Shown here: piece after piece, positions 40,519-49,013 of the stretch
Layout: each line of letters starts with the position of its first letter
Position numbering within the stretch: position 1 is the first letter of the stretch
From: Amycolatopsis rifamycinica
GTDB taxonomy: Bacteria > Actinomycetota > Actinomycetes > Mycobacteriales > Pseudonocardiaceae
Direction of reading: 5' to 3'
NCBI RefSeq assembly: GCF_000695625.1
Contig: NZ_JMQI01000054.1
Span: 1-64,000 of the forward strand
Length of the DNA: 64,000 nucleotides
The notes under the pieces: generated by a model
Database searches by the model: none
The model's input: only the letters and a program-made list of their open reading frames with translations
Told to the model about the DNA's origin: nothing
Program-made: the position numbers and the translations under genes

Positions 40519-41382
40519 GTGAAGGACCAGATGGGCTTCGACTTCGGCGTCGCGCAACCGGTGCGGCTCACGAAGGTCTCGCCGGCACGGCTGGCGACCT
40601 TCGACGACTGTCCGCGCCGGTACCGCCTCGCGTACCTCGAGCGGCCGACACCGCAGCGCACCGGGCCGTGGGCGCACAGCACGCTGGGCGCGGTGGTGCA
40701 CAACGCGCTGCGGGCGCTGTTCGACCTGCCGGTGCTCAAGCGGGTGCCGCAGCGGGCGGTGGCGCTGGTGGCCGAGTTCTGGAAGGACGCGGGCTTCGAG
40801 AGCGAGGAGCAGGCGGCGCGGTACCGGGCGCGGGCCAAGGGGTGGGTGGCGGAGTACGTCGAGGACAACGACGTCACGCACGACCCGGTCGGGCTCGAGC
40901 GGTGGGTGTCGGCGCCGGTCAGCGGCACGCCGGGGGAGCGGCCGTCGATGATCATCGAGGGCCGCGCGGACCGGATCGACGCGCGCGACGGCTCGCTGGT
41001 CATCGTGGACTACAAGACGGGACGCCGTCCGCCGGACGAGTACGAAGCCCGGGCCTCGCAAGCGCTCGCGCTGTACGCGGTGGCGGCGGCCCGGACGCTG
41101 CGCATGCCGTGCACGACGGTGGAACTGCACCACGTCCCGACGGGCACGATCGCGGCGGCGGAGCACACCCCGGAGAGCCTGCGGCGGCACCTGCAACGCG
41201 CGGAAGAGACTGCCGGAGATCTCCGCCTCGCCACGGATACCCTGGACGCGGGCGGCGACGGGGACGTGCTGTTCCCACCCCGCCCGGACCGGCGCTGCGC
41301 CTGGTGCGACTTCAGGCCGAGCTGCGCGGCGGGCCGGCAGGCGGCCCCGGCAGCGCAGCCGTGGGACCTGCTCGCGCCCTGA
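40519..41382 (+). CDS. RecB-family PD-(D/E)XK nuclease with putative Fe-S cysteines
   Basis: A 287-residue stand-alone PDDEXK_1 nuclease. The active-site series is IIEGRADRIDARDG and VIVDYKTGRRP (D and K of the D-x-K core). A Cys in the N-terminal FDDCPRRYRLAYLER and three Cys in CAWCDFRPSC resemble the four-Cys 4Fe-4S site of AddB/Cas4-type nucleases. GTG 40519 is preferred; the longer open frame runs into a repeat. It is similar to mycobacterial RecB-like proteins such as Rv2119, which I recall only by family. A role in DNA repair is likely. Confidence 0.88.
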   Translation: MKDQMGFDFGVAQPVRLTKVSPARLATFDDCPRRYRLAYLERPTPQRTGPWAHSTLGAVVHNALRALFDLPVLKRVPQRAVALVAEFWKDAGFESEEQAARYRARAKGWVAEYVEDNDVTHDPVGLERWVSAPVSGTPGERPSMIIEGRADRIDARDGSLVIVDYKTGRRPPDEYEARASQALALYAVAAARTLRMPCTTVELHHVPTGTIAAAEHTPESLRRHLQRAEETAGDLRLATDTLDAGGDGDVLFPPRPDRRCAWCDFRPSCAAGRQAAPAAQPWDLLAP

Positions 41383-41393
41383 ACGGAGGGAAT

Positions 41394-41921
41394 GTGGCTT
41401 CACCGGACACCGACGAACTGGCAACCGTCCCGCTGCCGGCGGGGGAGCAGGAGGCGCGGCAGAAGAACGCAGCGCGGCCGCAGGTTTCGGGCCGGGCTGA
41501 CGACGAGGTGCCGATGGCGCGGGAGGCGGCCGAGGCGCCGACCGTGGAGCAAGAGCGAGTCTCGCCCGAGCGGATCGAGCCCTCCGAGGCCCTCGCCGAA
41601 TCCGAGGCCGACCAGTCCACCGAACCCACCAAGCCCGCGCCCACCGCAGACCGTGGTCGCTGGTGGCGGGGGCTCACTGGCTCCCTGGCCGCCGGCCTGG
41701 CTGTTCTCGCACTCGGCGTACTCGCCGTCGGGGGCATCTGCCTCTTCACCGGGGCTCCCGGGCCCGGTGCCGCTTCCCTGATCGGGCACCCCCTGGCCGC
41801 TGTGCTCGCCTTGGGTGCGCAGCGGGTGGCCGACCGGCGTCGCGGGCTGCCCGCCGTCGGGGGTGGGGTGGCCGTTGTGCTGTTCGCCGTCTCCGCGGCG
41901 ACCATCTTCTGGCTCAGCTGA
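41394..41921 (+). CDS. Two-TM membrane protein with acidic cytoplasmic N-terminus
   Basis: A 175-residue protein. Residues 1-95 are Glu/Ala/Pro-rich and probably disordered. Then come TM helices LAAGLAVLALGVLAVGGICL (about 100-122), a second hydrophobic stretch near HPLAAVLALGA, and GVAVVLFAVSAATIFWLS at the C-terminus. GTG 41394 has GGAGGG 5 nt upstream and begins 11 bp after the nuclease stop. Function is not recognised. Convergent with the PQQ-like gene. Confidence 0.75.
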   Translation: MASPDTDELATVPLPAGEQEARQKNAARPQVSGRADDEVPMAREAAEAPTVEQERVSPERIEPSEALAESEADQSTEPTKPAPTADRGRWWRGLTGSLAAGLAVLALGVLAVGGICLFTGAPGPGAASLIGHPLAAVLALGAQRVADRRRGLPAVGGGVAVVLFAVSAATIFWLS

Positions 41922-41960
41922 TCCCCGCCCGAATCGACCGACCGCCCCTTCGGCGCCGCG

Positions 41961-43274
41961 CTACTTCAGGGCCGTGAGGGTCGGGCCGCGCTGTTCCAGC
42001 AGCACCGGGCCGGCCGCGGCCAGCCTGACCACTCCCGTGTAGCCCCGGCGCTCGACCCCGACCGTGCGGATCGTGGATCCGTCGTTCTCGTTCAGCACCG
42101 CCAAGCCGCCCTTGATCGGGACGACCAGCTGCTGGGCGAACGTCACTCCCGGGCCCGCCGCGCTGCTCAACGTCCAGCGCGGGGACAGGTCGTCGCGGGA
42201 CAGGGCCAGCAGCTTCGAGCCGCTGAACCAGTACACGTTCACCGCCGTCTGGGTGGTCGCCTCGACTCCGGCCGGGGGGTCGGTCGCCAGGTCGCCCGCC
42301 GGGACGTCCAGCGGGTACGCCGCGCGCTGGGTTCCGTCGCCGTTGAAGACGACCAGGAGCTTCTGGTCCGGGAGGATCACCGCCGTCAGGTCGCCCGACA
42401 TCGCGATCACGCGGGCCCGCTTGCCCGCCAGCACCGAACTGAAGCTGACCTGCGGCTCGTCGTCCTTCTCCGGCGCCGCCTTGTACACCGTCAGGCGGTC
42501 GGCCGGGTCGCCCGGGCAGCGCTCGATCACGCCGACCTTGCCCGAGGCCGCCGCGACCGTTCCGTACGTGCAGCCCGTGCGGGGCTGCTTGCCCGCGTTG
42601 ACCAGCGCCGGGACCTGGCCGTACTCGGCGCTCTGCACCAGGTCGTCGCGCCAGGTGGTGAGGAGCTTCTTGCCGGTCGCGGTGACGTGCGAGCCGTCGT
42701 CGACCAGCTCGGTGCCGAGCTCCGCGTTGCCGTTGCGCTGGGCCGTGATCCGGCCCGTGCCCGGGTCCAGCTGCGTGACCTCGCTGCAGTTGCGGGTCTT
42801 GTGGTAGACGGCGTTCAGCCGGCCCCACGCCTGGTCGAGCGTGCACAACGGCAGGTCGCGCGTGTAGTGCCAGCGGACCTGCCCGGTCAGCGGGTCGCGG
42901 GCGGCGACCTCGCTGCCGTCCGCGGTGGCCACCGAGTCGCCGGCCACCACCGGGGCCGGCGTCGCGCCGCTGGGGGCGCTCCAGATCTCCGCCAGCGACC
43001 CCGGCACCTTCTCCGGGGCCGGGGGCAGCGCCGGGGGCGCCGCCGCCGTGGTCCGGTCGGTGGCCGCGCTGTCGCTCGTCGCGCCGACGACCAGCGCGAC
43101 GGCGACCACGCCCACCGCGATCAGCGCGGCGATCGCCCGATCCCGCCCGCGGTTCCACGGCGAACGACGCGCCTTGACCCGCGGGGCGGGCGGAGTGCTC
43201 CCGGGAGTGTCCTCGAGTACGTCCTCGGACCCGTACGCAGGCGTCTCTTCAGCCGCCTTCTCGCCGTCGCTCAC
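41961..43274 (-). CDS. Membrane-anchored beta-propeller protein (PQQ/WD-like, Rv3212-like)
   Basis: A 437-residue protein. A cytoplasmic N-terminus of about 45 residues precedes one TM helix (AIAALIAVGVVAVALVVGAT, about 47-67) and a large extracytoplasmic domain with PQQ-propeller-like repeats (ARDPLTGQVRWHYTRDLPLC, VTQLDPGTGRITAQ, LALSRDDLSPRWTLSS). Four Cys may form disulphides. It starts at GTG 43274, 26 bp after rhlE on the same strand, as Rv3212 neighbours rhlE (Rv3211). Function is unknown; an envelope scaffold role is plausible. Confidence 0.85.
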   Translation of the reverse strand: MSDGEKAAEETPAYGSEDVLEDTPGSTPPAPRVKARRSPWNRGRDRAIAALIAVGVVAVALVVGATSDSAATDRTTAAAPPALPPAPEKVPGSLAEIWSAPSGATPAPVVAGDSVATADGSEVAARDPLTGQVRWHYTRDLPLCTLDQAWGRLNAVYHKTRNCSEVTQLDPGTGRITAQRNGNAELGTELVDDGSHVTATGKKLLTTWRDDLVQSAEYGQVPALVNAGKQPRTGCTYGTVAAASGKVGVIERCPGDPADRLTVYKAAPEKDDEPQVSFSSVLAGKRARVIAMSGDLTAVILPDQKLLVVFNGDGTQRAAYPLDVPAGDLATDPPAGVEATTQTAVNVYWFSGSKLLALSRDDLSPRWTLSSAAGPGVTFAQQLVVPIKGGLAVLNENDGSTIRTVGVERRGYTGVVRLAAAGPVLLEQRGPTLTALK

Positions 43275-43300
43275 GTACCCGAACCCCCGATGGAGATGCC

Positions 43301-45007
43301 TCAGTCTGCCGACGCAGGTGTATCAGACGTGGCGGCCGGCCGGCGACGGCGGCGCCGCCGAGCCGGACGCTCGGCGTTGTCGCCGGCCTCCTTTTCGACG
43401 GCCGGGCCGGTCGCCTCCGGGGCGTTGCCGCTGCGGGTGCGGCGGCGGGTCCGGGAGCGGCCCTCCGCGGCAGCCGGGGCTTCCTCGGAGGAAGACGTCT
43501 CGGCGGCCTTGTCCGCGGCCTCGATCGCCTCGGCCGCCCGCGAGCCACCGCGGGTCCGCTTGCGCGGGGCCCGGGCACGCTTGCGCGGCGCTTCTTCTTC
43601 CGCGGCCGGCTCGCCGGCGCGGCCACGGCCACGGCCGCGCTTCTTGCCGCCGAGGTCTTCTTCCTCTTCGGCGGCCAGGCCCGCGCGAGTGCGGTCGGCC
43701 AGCGGCAGCCGCCCGGTGGTGCCCTCCGGGATGCCGAGGTCCTCGAACAGGTGCTTCGACGACGAGTACGTCTCGACCGGCTCCGGCTTGTCGAGGCCGA
43801 GGGTGTCCGAGATCAGCTTCCAGCGCGGCTCTTCGTCCCAGTCGACCAGGGTGACGGCGACGCCGGTCCGGCCCGCGCGGCCGGTGCGGCCGATGCGGTG
43901 GACGTAGGTCTTCTCGTCGTCCGGGCACTGGTAGTTGATGACGTGCGTGACGTCGTCGATGTCGATGCCGCGGGCGGCCACGTCGGTGGCGACCAGCACG
44001 TCGACCTTGCCGGAGCGGAACGCGCGCAGCGCCTGCTCGCGGGCGCCCTGGCCCAGGTCACCGTGCACGGCGGCGGCCGCGAAGCCGCGCTCGACCAGGT
44101 CGTCGGCCACCTTCTGCGCGGTGCGCTTGGTGCGGCTGAAGATCATCGTGAGGCCGCGGTCCTTCGCCTGCAGGACGCGGGCGATGACCTCGGGCTTGTC
44201 CATCGAGTGCGCCCGGTAGACGAACTGGGTGGTGCGCTCGTGGATCGCGCTCGCGTCGTTCTCTTCGGCGCGGATGTGCGTCGGCTGCTTCAGGAACGTG
44301 CGGGCCAGCGTGATGATCGGGCCGGGCATGGTGGCCGAGAACAGCATGGTCTGCCGCTCGTCCGGCACCATCCGGAGGATGCGCTCGATGTCGGGCAGGA
44401 AGCCCAGGTCGAGCATCTCGTCGGCCTCGTCGAGCACCAGGCCGCGGACCTTGCCCAGCACCAGGTGCTGCTGCTCGGCCAGGTCGAGCAGGCGGCCCGG
44501 GGTGCCGATCACGACGTCGATGCCCTTGCGGAGCGCCTCGATCTGCGGCTCGTACGGGCGGCCGCCGTAGATGGCCAGGGTGCGGATGCCGAGGTGCTTG
44601 CCGGCGCCCTTGAGGTCGTTCGCGACCTGGATGCACAGCTCACGGGTCGGCACCACGACCAGCACCTGCGGGGTGCCGTCGCCGGGGACCTGCACGCGGT
44701 GCAGCAGCGGGACGCCGAAGCCCAGCGTCTTGCCCATGCCGGTGCGGGCCTGGCCGATGAGGTCGTCGCCGGCCATGGCCAGCGGGAGCGTCAGCGCCTG
44801 GATGGCGAACGTCCGCTCGATGCCGGCCTCGCCGAGCGCCTTGACGATCTCCGGCTTGACGCCGAAGGACGCGAAGGTCGGTGCCTCGGGCTCGACCTCG
44901 ACGCCCGCCTGCAGCGGGTGCGAGGTGTCGAGCGCGGCCGGGCCGGTCTCGCTGTGCTCCAGCGCGACGGCGGGGGGCTGTTCGGTTGTGGGATTTTCTG
45001 CGGTCAG
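43301..45007 (-). CDS. rhlE: DEAD-box ATP-dependent RNA helicase RhlE
   Basis: About 568 residues if started at CTG 45007. The Q motif region is TFASFGVKPEIVKALGEAGI then ERTFAIQALTLP; Walker A is ARTGMGKT (87-94), followed by LDEADEML, FSATMPG and HRIGRTGRAGR. The C-terminal 150 residues are a basic Arg/Lys tail (RPARRRRRRRPAATSD) that should bind RNA. The first in-frame ATG (44774-44776) would remove the Q motif, and no in-frame GTG or TTG exists upstream. CTG 45007, with GAGAGAGG 7 nt before it, is the best start. Equivalent to Rv3211. Confidence 0.9.
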   Translation of the reverse strand: MTAENPTTEQPPAVALEHSETGPAALDTSHPLQAGVEVEPEAPTFASFGVKPEIVKALGEAGIERTFAIQALTLPLAMAGDDLIGQARTGMGKTLGFGVPLLHRVQVPGDGTPQVLVVVPTRELCIQVANDLKGAGKHLGIRTLAIYGGRPYEPQIEALRKGIDVVIGTPGRLLDLAEQQHLVLGKVRGLVLDEADEMLDLGFLPDIERILRMVPDERQTMLFSATMPGPIITLARTFLKQPTHIRAEENDASAIHERTTQFVYRAHSMDKPEVIARVLQAKDRGLTMIFSRTKRTAQKVADDLVERGFAAAAVHGDLGQGAREQALRAFRSGKVDVLVATDVAARGIDIDDVTHVINYQCPDDEKTYVHRIGRTGRAGRTGVAVTLVDWDEEPRWKLISDTLGLDKPEPVETYSSSKHLFEDLGIPEGTTGRLPLADRTRAGLAAEEEEDLGGKKRGRGRGRAGEPAAEEEAPRKRARAPRKRTRGGSRAAEAIEAADKAAETSSSEEAPAAAEGRSRTRRRTRSGNAPEATGPAVEKEAGDNAERPARRRRRRRPAATSDTPASAD

Positions 45008-45329
45008 GGTGATCGCCTCTCTCGTGACCAGCGCGCACAGCCGTGGGTCCGCTCGACACTCGACCGGGAGTAACCCTGGTCCCTGGCGCTGGGCTTGAAG
45101 CGCGGAACCGGTCCGCCCCGGGAATGCCGGAAGAGGCGTGCACGCACATTGCAGTACGTCGGCAAGCCACGTGACCTGCCTGTTCCCGACGCCGGTATGG
45201 CGTACGGAAGCTTGATCTCGAACGCCAGTGTACCTGGTCAGCCGTTTTTCGACAGTACCCGGCGCGCCGGAACCAGTGTGATCGGTCTCGTCGCGGCACG
45301 CCCGGGCGCTTCGGCGATACCCTGCCCCC
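45008..45329. other. Divergent intergenic region with long rhlE leader
   Basis: This 322-bp stretch has no convincing gene. It holds the rhlE promoter candidate (45227-45254, minus) and a leader of about 210 nt for rhlE, plus the ferritin-like gene promoter (GATACC at 45316-45321). Long leaders are common in cold-shock-controlled RNA helicase genes; no specific structure was identified. Confidence 0.5.
45227..45254 (-). promoter_or_regulatory. Candidate SigA promoter of rhlE
   Basis: On the minus strand TGTCGA (45254-45249), a 16-nt spacer and TACACT (45232-45227), an excellent TAnnnT -10. Transcription would start near 45219. Confidence 0.45.
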
Positions 45330-45983
45330 GTGACCGAGCCGAAAGAGATCTCCGAGGGCGTAGTCGACCTTCTGGGTGTGATCGCCTACCTCGAACTGTC
45401 CGCCTTCGACCGGATGGCCGAAGACGCGCGCAGCGCCCCGACCCTGGCCGGGCGGGCCGCGCTGGCGCAGATGGCGGCCGCGGAGATCGGTCACTACGGC
45501 CTGCTCGCCCAGCACCTGGCCGCGCACGGCGTCAAGATCGAAGACGCGATGGACCCGTTCGTGGCCCAGGTCGACGCCTGGCACGCGTCGACGCCGCCGA
45601 AGTCGTGGCTGGAGTCGCTGGTCAAGGCCTACGTCGGCGACGGACTGGCCGCCGACCTCTACCGCGAGATCGCCAGCTGGCTCGACCCGGAGACGAAGGA
45701 CCTGGTGCTGACCGTGCTGGCCGACACCGGCCACTCGGCCTTCGCCGAACGCGAGGTCGCGGCCGGTATCGAGGCCGACCCCAAGACCCGCGACAAGCTC
45801 GCCCTCTGGGGCCGTCGCCTGCTCGGCGAGGCCCTGACCCAGGCCCAGTACGTCGTCGCCGAGCGCGACGGGCTGGCCGAGCTCATCGTCAACGGCTCCG
45901 GCGACCTCTCCGGAATTGCCGGGCTGTTCCGGCGGTTGCAACAGGGGCACACGAAGCGCATGCAGGCGCTCGGCCTGGGCTGA
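45330..45983 (+). CDS. Ferritin-like-fold protein (Rv3210c-like)
   Basis: A 217-residue all-helical protein related to the tRNA-(MiaE-like) hydroxylase/ferritin-like group. Glu-rich helices with E-x-x-H-like spacing are visible (LAQMAAAEIGHYGLLAQHLA and LTVLADTGHSAFAEREVAAG), but a complete second diiron motif is not obvious, so metal binding is uncertain. GTG 45330 follows GATACC by 8 nt with no Shine-Dalgarno, indicating a leaderless mRNA. It is divergent from rhlE exactly as Rv3210c is from Rv3211. Confidence 0.85.
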   Translation: MTEPKEISEGVVDLLGVIAYLELSAFDRMAEDARSAPTLAGRAALAQMAAAEIGHYGLLAQHLAAHGVKIEDAMDPFVAQVDAWHASTPPKSWLESLVKAYVGDGLAADLYREIASWLDPETKDLVLTVLADTGHSAFAEREVAAGIEADPKTRDKLALWGRRLLGEALTQAQYVVAERDGLAELIVNGSGDLSGIAGLFRRLQQGHTKRMQALGLG

Positions 45984-46102
45984 ACCCGATGGAGTACCCG
46001 GAAGTGACGACGCGGTCGGGCGCGGACATGCGCCACCGGAACGAGCCGGTTCGGTTAGCCTTGGCCGGCACATCCCTTACGAATTTCCAGCGGAGGTCCC
46101 AC

Positions 46103-46333
46103 GTGGAGGTCAAGATCGGCATCAAGGACACGCCGCGCGAGCTGGTGGTGTCCAGTGGCCAGTCTCCCGACGAGGTGGAGAAGCTGGTCGCCGAGGCCCT
46201 GACGGCCGGTGACGGGCTCTTCCGCATCAACGACGAGAAGGGGCGCAAGTACATCGTCCCCTCCGACCGCATCGCGTACGTCGAGATCGCCCCGTCCGAC
46301 GTCCGCAAGGTCGGCTTCGGCGTCGGCGACTGA
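46103..46333 (+). CDS. DUF3107 protein (TB9.4-like)
   Basis: A 76-residue protein of the DUF3107 family, equivalent to Rv3208A (TB9.4). The sequence MEVKIGIKDTPRELVVSSGQ and GLFRINDEKGRKYIVPSDRI is highly conserved among actinobacteria, but no activity is known. GTG 46103 has GGAGG 6-7 nt upstream. It is followed by a strong terminator. Confidence 0.92.
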   Translation: MEVKIGIKDTPRELVVSSGQSPDEVEKLVAEALTAGDGLFRINDEKGRKYIVPSDRIAYVEIAPSDVRKVGFGVGD

Positions 46334-46346
46334 CCCACGGCTCCAA

Positions 46347-46387
46347 GCGGAAAGGCCACCTCGAGTCCCTCGAGGTGGCCTTTCCGC
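46347..46387 (+). terminator. Strong hairpin terminator after DUF3107 gene
   Basis: 18-bp perfectly complementary arms (46347-46364 and 46370-46387, GCGGAAAGGCCACCTCGA and its complement) with a GTCCC loop, 13 bp after the stop. Confidence 0.85.
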
Positions 46388-46481
46388 GTCCACCGGCCAC
46401 CCGCCGCGGCGGGTGGCGGGCACTGCTCTGGCGGGCGAGGCCGGGAGTGCGGCCCGGGTTCACCGGATGGTGGCGTTTCGC

Positions 46482-46511
46482 TTGGAGTGTCGCTTTTGCG
46501 CCACCTAGCTT
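46482..46511 (+). promoter_or_regulatory. Candidate promoter of the PPOX-like gene
   Basis: TTGGAG (46482-46487), 18-nt spacer, TAGCTT (46506-46511), ending 7 nt before GTG 46519. A leaderless transcript is expected. A GCCACCCGCC/GGCGGGTGGC hairpin lies further upstream. Confidence 0.4.
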
Positions 46512-46518
46512 TCGGCGG

Positions 46519-46968
46519 GTGACCACTCTCGAGCCTGCCGCCGTCGCGGACCTCGTGCGGAGCACCCTGTCCGCGCACAAGTCGTTGTTCCTCGCCACTT
46601 CGGGCAGCGCCGGACCTTGGGTCGGTGGGGTGTACTTCGCCGAAAGCGGCGAGTTCACCCTCAACCTCGTGCTCGAGGACCGCGGCCGGACGCTGGCCGC
46701 CGTCCGGGAGAACCCGGTGGTCTCGGTGGTGGTCTCGACGGGCTCGCCGATGCAGCCGTTCCTGCAGGCCCAGGCGTCCGCCGAGATCGTCGGCGGCGAC
46801 GAGGACGCGCGGGTGCGCGAGCTGCTCGTCGCCAAGGTGCCGGAGGCCGCGCCCTTCCTGGCCGCGCCCGTCACCGCCGTCCGGCTGAGCGTGCCGAAGT
46901 GGCGGGCCACGGACATCGCCAACGGCCTGCTGCCCGGCGTGGAGCTGCCGGGACCCCGCCTGCCCTAG
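46519..46968 (+). CDS. Pyridoxamine 5'-phosphate oxidase-like (split-barrel flavin) protein
   Basis: A 149-residue FMN/F420-binding split-barrel-fold protein. Recognisable parts are LFLATSGSAGPWVGGVYFAE, FTLNLVLEDRGRTLAAVREN and PVVSVVVSTGSPMQPFLQAQ. The cofactor and substrate are not predictable. GTG 46519 lies directly after a TAGCTT -10-like hexamer. Its stop shares a CTAG tetramer with the convergent DUF4873 gene. Confidence 0.82.
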   Translation: MTTLEPAAVADLVRSTLSAHKSLFLATSGSAGPWVGGVYFAESGEFTLNLVLEDRGRTLAAVRENPVVSVVVSTGSPMQPFLQAQASAEIVGGDEDARVRELLVAKVPEAAPFLAAPVTAVRLSVPKWRATDIANGLLPGVELPGPRLP

Positions 46969-47282
46969 GCGTTCAGCTCTTCCAGTGTCGTCGGGACGTG
47001 GAACGGCGGCGTGCTCGTGCCCGTGATGCGGTAGCGGCCCCACGGGTCCGGGTCCGACAGTTCGCCCGTCGCCGAGTAAGCGCCCGCCTGGATCGACACG
47101 GCCTTCTTCTTGCCGCCCGCCAGTTCGGTCAGCTGCTCGTTCACCGCCACCCGGCCGTACCAGCGGTAATAGCCGTCGATCGGCTGGAAGTAGCCGCGCA
47201 GCTCGACCGTCACCGGCAGGGACACGCCCTCGACCAGCAGGGTCGCCTCGCCGCTGTAGCCGTCTTCGTCGTGCTCGCTCAT
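46965..47282 (-). CDS. DUF4873 protein
   Basis: A 105-residue beta-rich protein with the DUF4873 pattern GYSGEATLLVEGVSLPVTVE then LRGYFQPIDGYYRWYGRVAV and the C-terminal RYRITGTSTPPF. In many actinobacteria this domain is fused to, or sits next to, flavin monooxygenases or diiron oxygenases. Here it is coupled (ATGA overlap) to the TetR gene that is divergent from an AurF-like oxygenase. It may be an accessory or ligand-binding partner of the oxygenase. Confidence 0.8.
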   Translation of the reverse strand: MSEHDEDGYSGEATLLVEGVSLPVTVELRGYFQPIDGYYRWYGRVAVNEQLTELAGGKKKAVSIQAGAYSATGELSDPDPWGRYRITGTSTPPFHVPTTLEELNA

Positions 47283-48049
47283 GACGTTTCCTCCATCGGC
47301 TCCGAAGCGCGGCCCAGCTGGACCACCTTGTTGGCTTCCAAGGGCAGGTTCGGGTCGATGACCACGCCGTTCTGGCGGGTCAGCCCGTCGATCGCCGCCC
47401 AGATGATCTGGGTCAGGTACTCCACGACCGCGTCGCGGCTCATCGAGCGGCGGTCCAGCCACCACTCGCCGGTGTTCTGGACCATGCCGACGATGCCGTG
47501 CGCCCACGGCTCGGCCGCGCCGGAATCCATGTTGAACATCCGCATGTAGTCGCCGAGCAGCGCCGTCAGCGCCGTCGCGATCAGTTCCTTGTCCTCGGCG
47601 ACGACGTCCGACGACACCGGCTTCTCCGGCCGGCCGTGCGCCAGCAGCCGGTAGAGGTTCGGGTGCTCCTCGATGACCGTGAAGAACGCGTCGAGGGCCA
47701 TCCGGATCCGCGGCACCGGCGCCAGTTCGGCGTTGATCGCCGGGATCAGCCGCTCGAACAGGATCTCCGTGCCGCGCTGGCCGAGCGCCACGTAGAGGTC
47801 GGCCTTGTCGTCGAAGTGGCGGTAGAGCACCGGTTTCGTGACGCCGGCTTCCGCGGCGACGTCCTCCATGCCGAGGTCCGGGCCGTGCGTGTCGAGCGCC
47901 CGCAGCGCGGCCTCGACGAACTCCTTGCGGCGGGCGATCCGGTGCTTGCGCCACCGGTCGCGCCGGGCGTCGCCCGTCGCCTCGTCGCCGCGGGAGGACT
48001 TGCCGGCCTGCTTGCCGGAGCGCTTGACACGTTCGATCACGAGAGTCAT
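47279..48049 (-). CDS. TetR-family regulator of the diiron oxygenase cluster
   Basis: A 256-residue repressor with a basic, Lys/Arg-rich N-terminal extension of about 35 residues. The HTH is RRKEFVEAALRALDTHGPDL then GMEDVAAEAGVTKPVLYRHF. ATG 48049 is taken; the frame allows an ATG 9 nt upstream. It is divergent from the AurF-like gene, with a perfect GGTAAC-T-GTTACC palindrome between them, and its stop overlaps the DUF4873 start. Confidence 0.9.
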   Translation of the reverse strand: MTLVIERVKRSGKQAGKSSRGDEATGDARRDRWRKHRIARRKEFVEAALRALDTHGPDLGMEDVAAEAGVTKPVLYRHFDDKADLYVALGQRGTEILFERLIPAINAELAPVPRIRMALDAFFTVIEEHPNLYRLLAHGRPEKPVSSDVVAEDKELIATALTALLGDYMRMFNMDSGAAEPWAHGIVGMVQNTGEWWLDRRSMSRDAVVEYLTQIIWAAIDGLTRQNGVVIDPNLPLEANKVVQLGRASEPMEETS

Positions 48050-48059
48050 GCTACGCACA

Positions 48060-48082
48060 GGTAACTGTTACCTCAAGTTACA
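48060..48082. promoter_or_regulatory. TetR operator with three half-sites
   Basis: GGTAAC-T-GTTACC (48060-48072) is a perfect 13-bp palindrome, followed by a third half-site GTTAC (48078-48082). It lies 11 bp before the TetR ATG and 23 bp before the oxygenase ATG. Confidence 0.7.
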
Positions 48083-48104
48083 TGTCCCGGAAGGGGTGTC
48101 GGCG

Positions 48105-49013
48105 ATGACGCGGACGCTGAAGGAACCGGATCGCGAAAAGACCGCGGACCGCCTGCTGAAGTCGTCGGCGAACAAGTTCTACGACCCCGACGTCGACATC
48201 GACTGGACCGCGCCCCTGGTGGCGGGCAAGCGGTTCATCCTCGACGAGCGTTCGTCGCTCTACGGCACCGAGCTCTGGGAGAAGCTGACCCCCGAGCAGC
48301 GCATCGAGCTGGGCAAACACGAGGTCGCGAGCGTCGCCACCACCGGCCTGTGGTTCGAGATCCTCCTGATGCAGATGCTGCTCAAGGAGGTCTACGAGCA
48401 GGACCCGACGTCCGCGCACGCCCAGTTCGCGCTCACCGAGATCGCCGACGAATGCCGGCACTCGACGATGTTCGCGCGGATGGCCTCGCGGATCGGCTGC
48501 CCCGCCTACGGCCCGGTGCCGTGGCTGCGGCGCCTGGCGAAGCTGATGCCGACGATCTCCTACGGCCCGGCGCGCTACGGCGCGATCCTGGTCGCCGAGG
48601 AGGTCCTCGACCGGCTGCAGCGCGAGCAGATGAACGACGAAGGCGTGCAGCCGCTGGTCCGGATGGTCAACCGGATCCACGTCCTCGAAGAGGCCCGGCA
48701 CGTCACCTTCGCCCGCGAAGAGGTCACCCGCGGCATGGCGAAGCTGTCGAAGGCCGAGATCGCCTACCAGCAGTTCATCATCGCGGTCATCTCGTACTTC
48801 GTGACGCGGGCGTTCATCAACCCGGACGTCTACAAGGCGGTCGGCATCCGGCCGCGCGACGGCGTCGAGGCGGCGCTGAACAACCCGCACTGGCAGGGGA
48901 CGATCGCGTGGGCGGGGGAGAAGATCATGCCGTTCCTCCAGGAATCCGGGCTGGTGGGCCTGCCCGGGAAGTACTTCTGGCGCAAGTCGTTCCTGCTCCC
49001 GGCGGCCCGATGA
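48105..49013 (+). CDS. AurF-like diiron oxygenase
   Basis: A 302-residue helical protein of the AurF/p-aminobenzoate N-oxygenase superfamily. Metal-ligand motifs are EIADECRHSTMFARM (E-x3-C-R-H type) and HVLEEARHVTFAREEV (E-E-x-R-H), plus an earlier Glu/His pair (GKHEVAS). Family members oxidise amines or hydroxylate lipid-type substrates. ATG 48105 has GGAAGGGG 8 nt upstream. Its stop overlaps the hydrolase start (ATGA). Control by the divergent TetR is likely. Confidence 0.86.
   Translation: MTRTLKEPDREKTADRLLKSSANKFYDPDVDIDWTAPLVAGKRFILDERSSLYGTELWEKLTPEQRIELGKHEVASVATTGLWFEILLMQMLLKEVYEQDPTSAHAQFALTEIADECRHSTMFARMASRIGCPAYGPVPWLRRLAKLMPTISYGPARYGAILVAEEVLDRLQREQMNDEGVQPLVRMVNRIHVLEEARHVTFAREEVTRGMAKLSKAEIAYQQFIIAVISYFVTRAFINPDVYKAVGIRPRDGVEAALNNPHWQGTIAWAGEKIMPFLQESGLVGLPGKYFWRKSFLLPAAR

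Noticed and set aside
45008..45329. Known riboswitch or sRNA in the rhlE leader
   Set aside because: The leader is long, but no recognised riboswitch core or stable conserved structure could be identified by eye.
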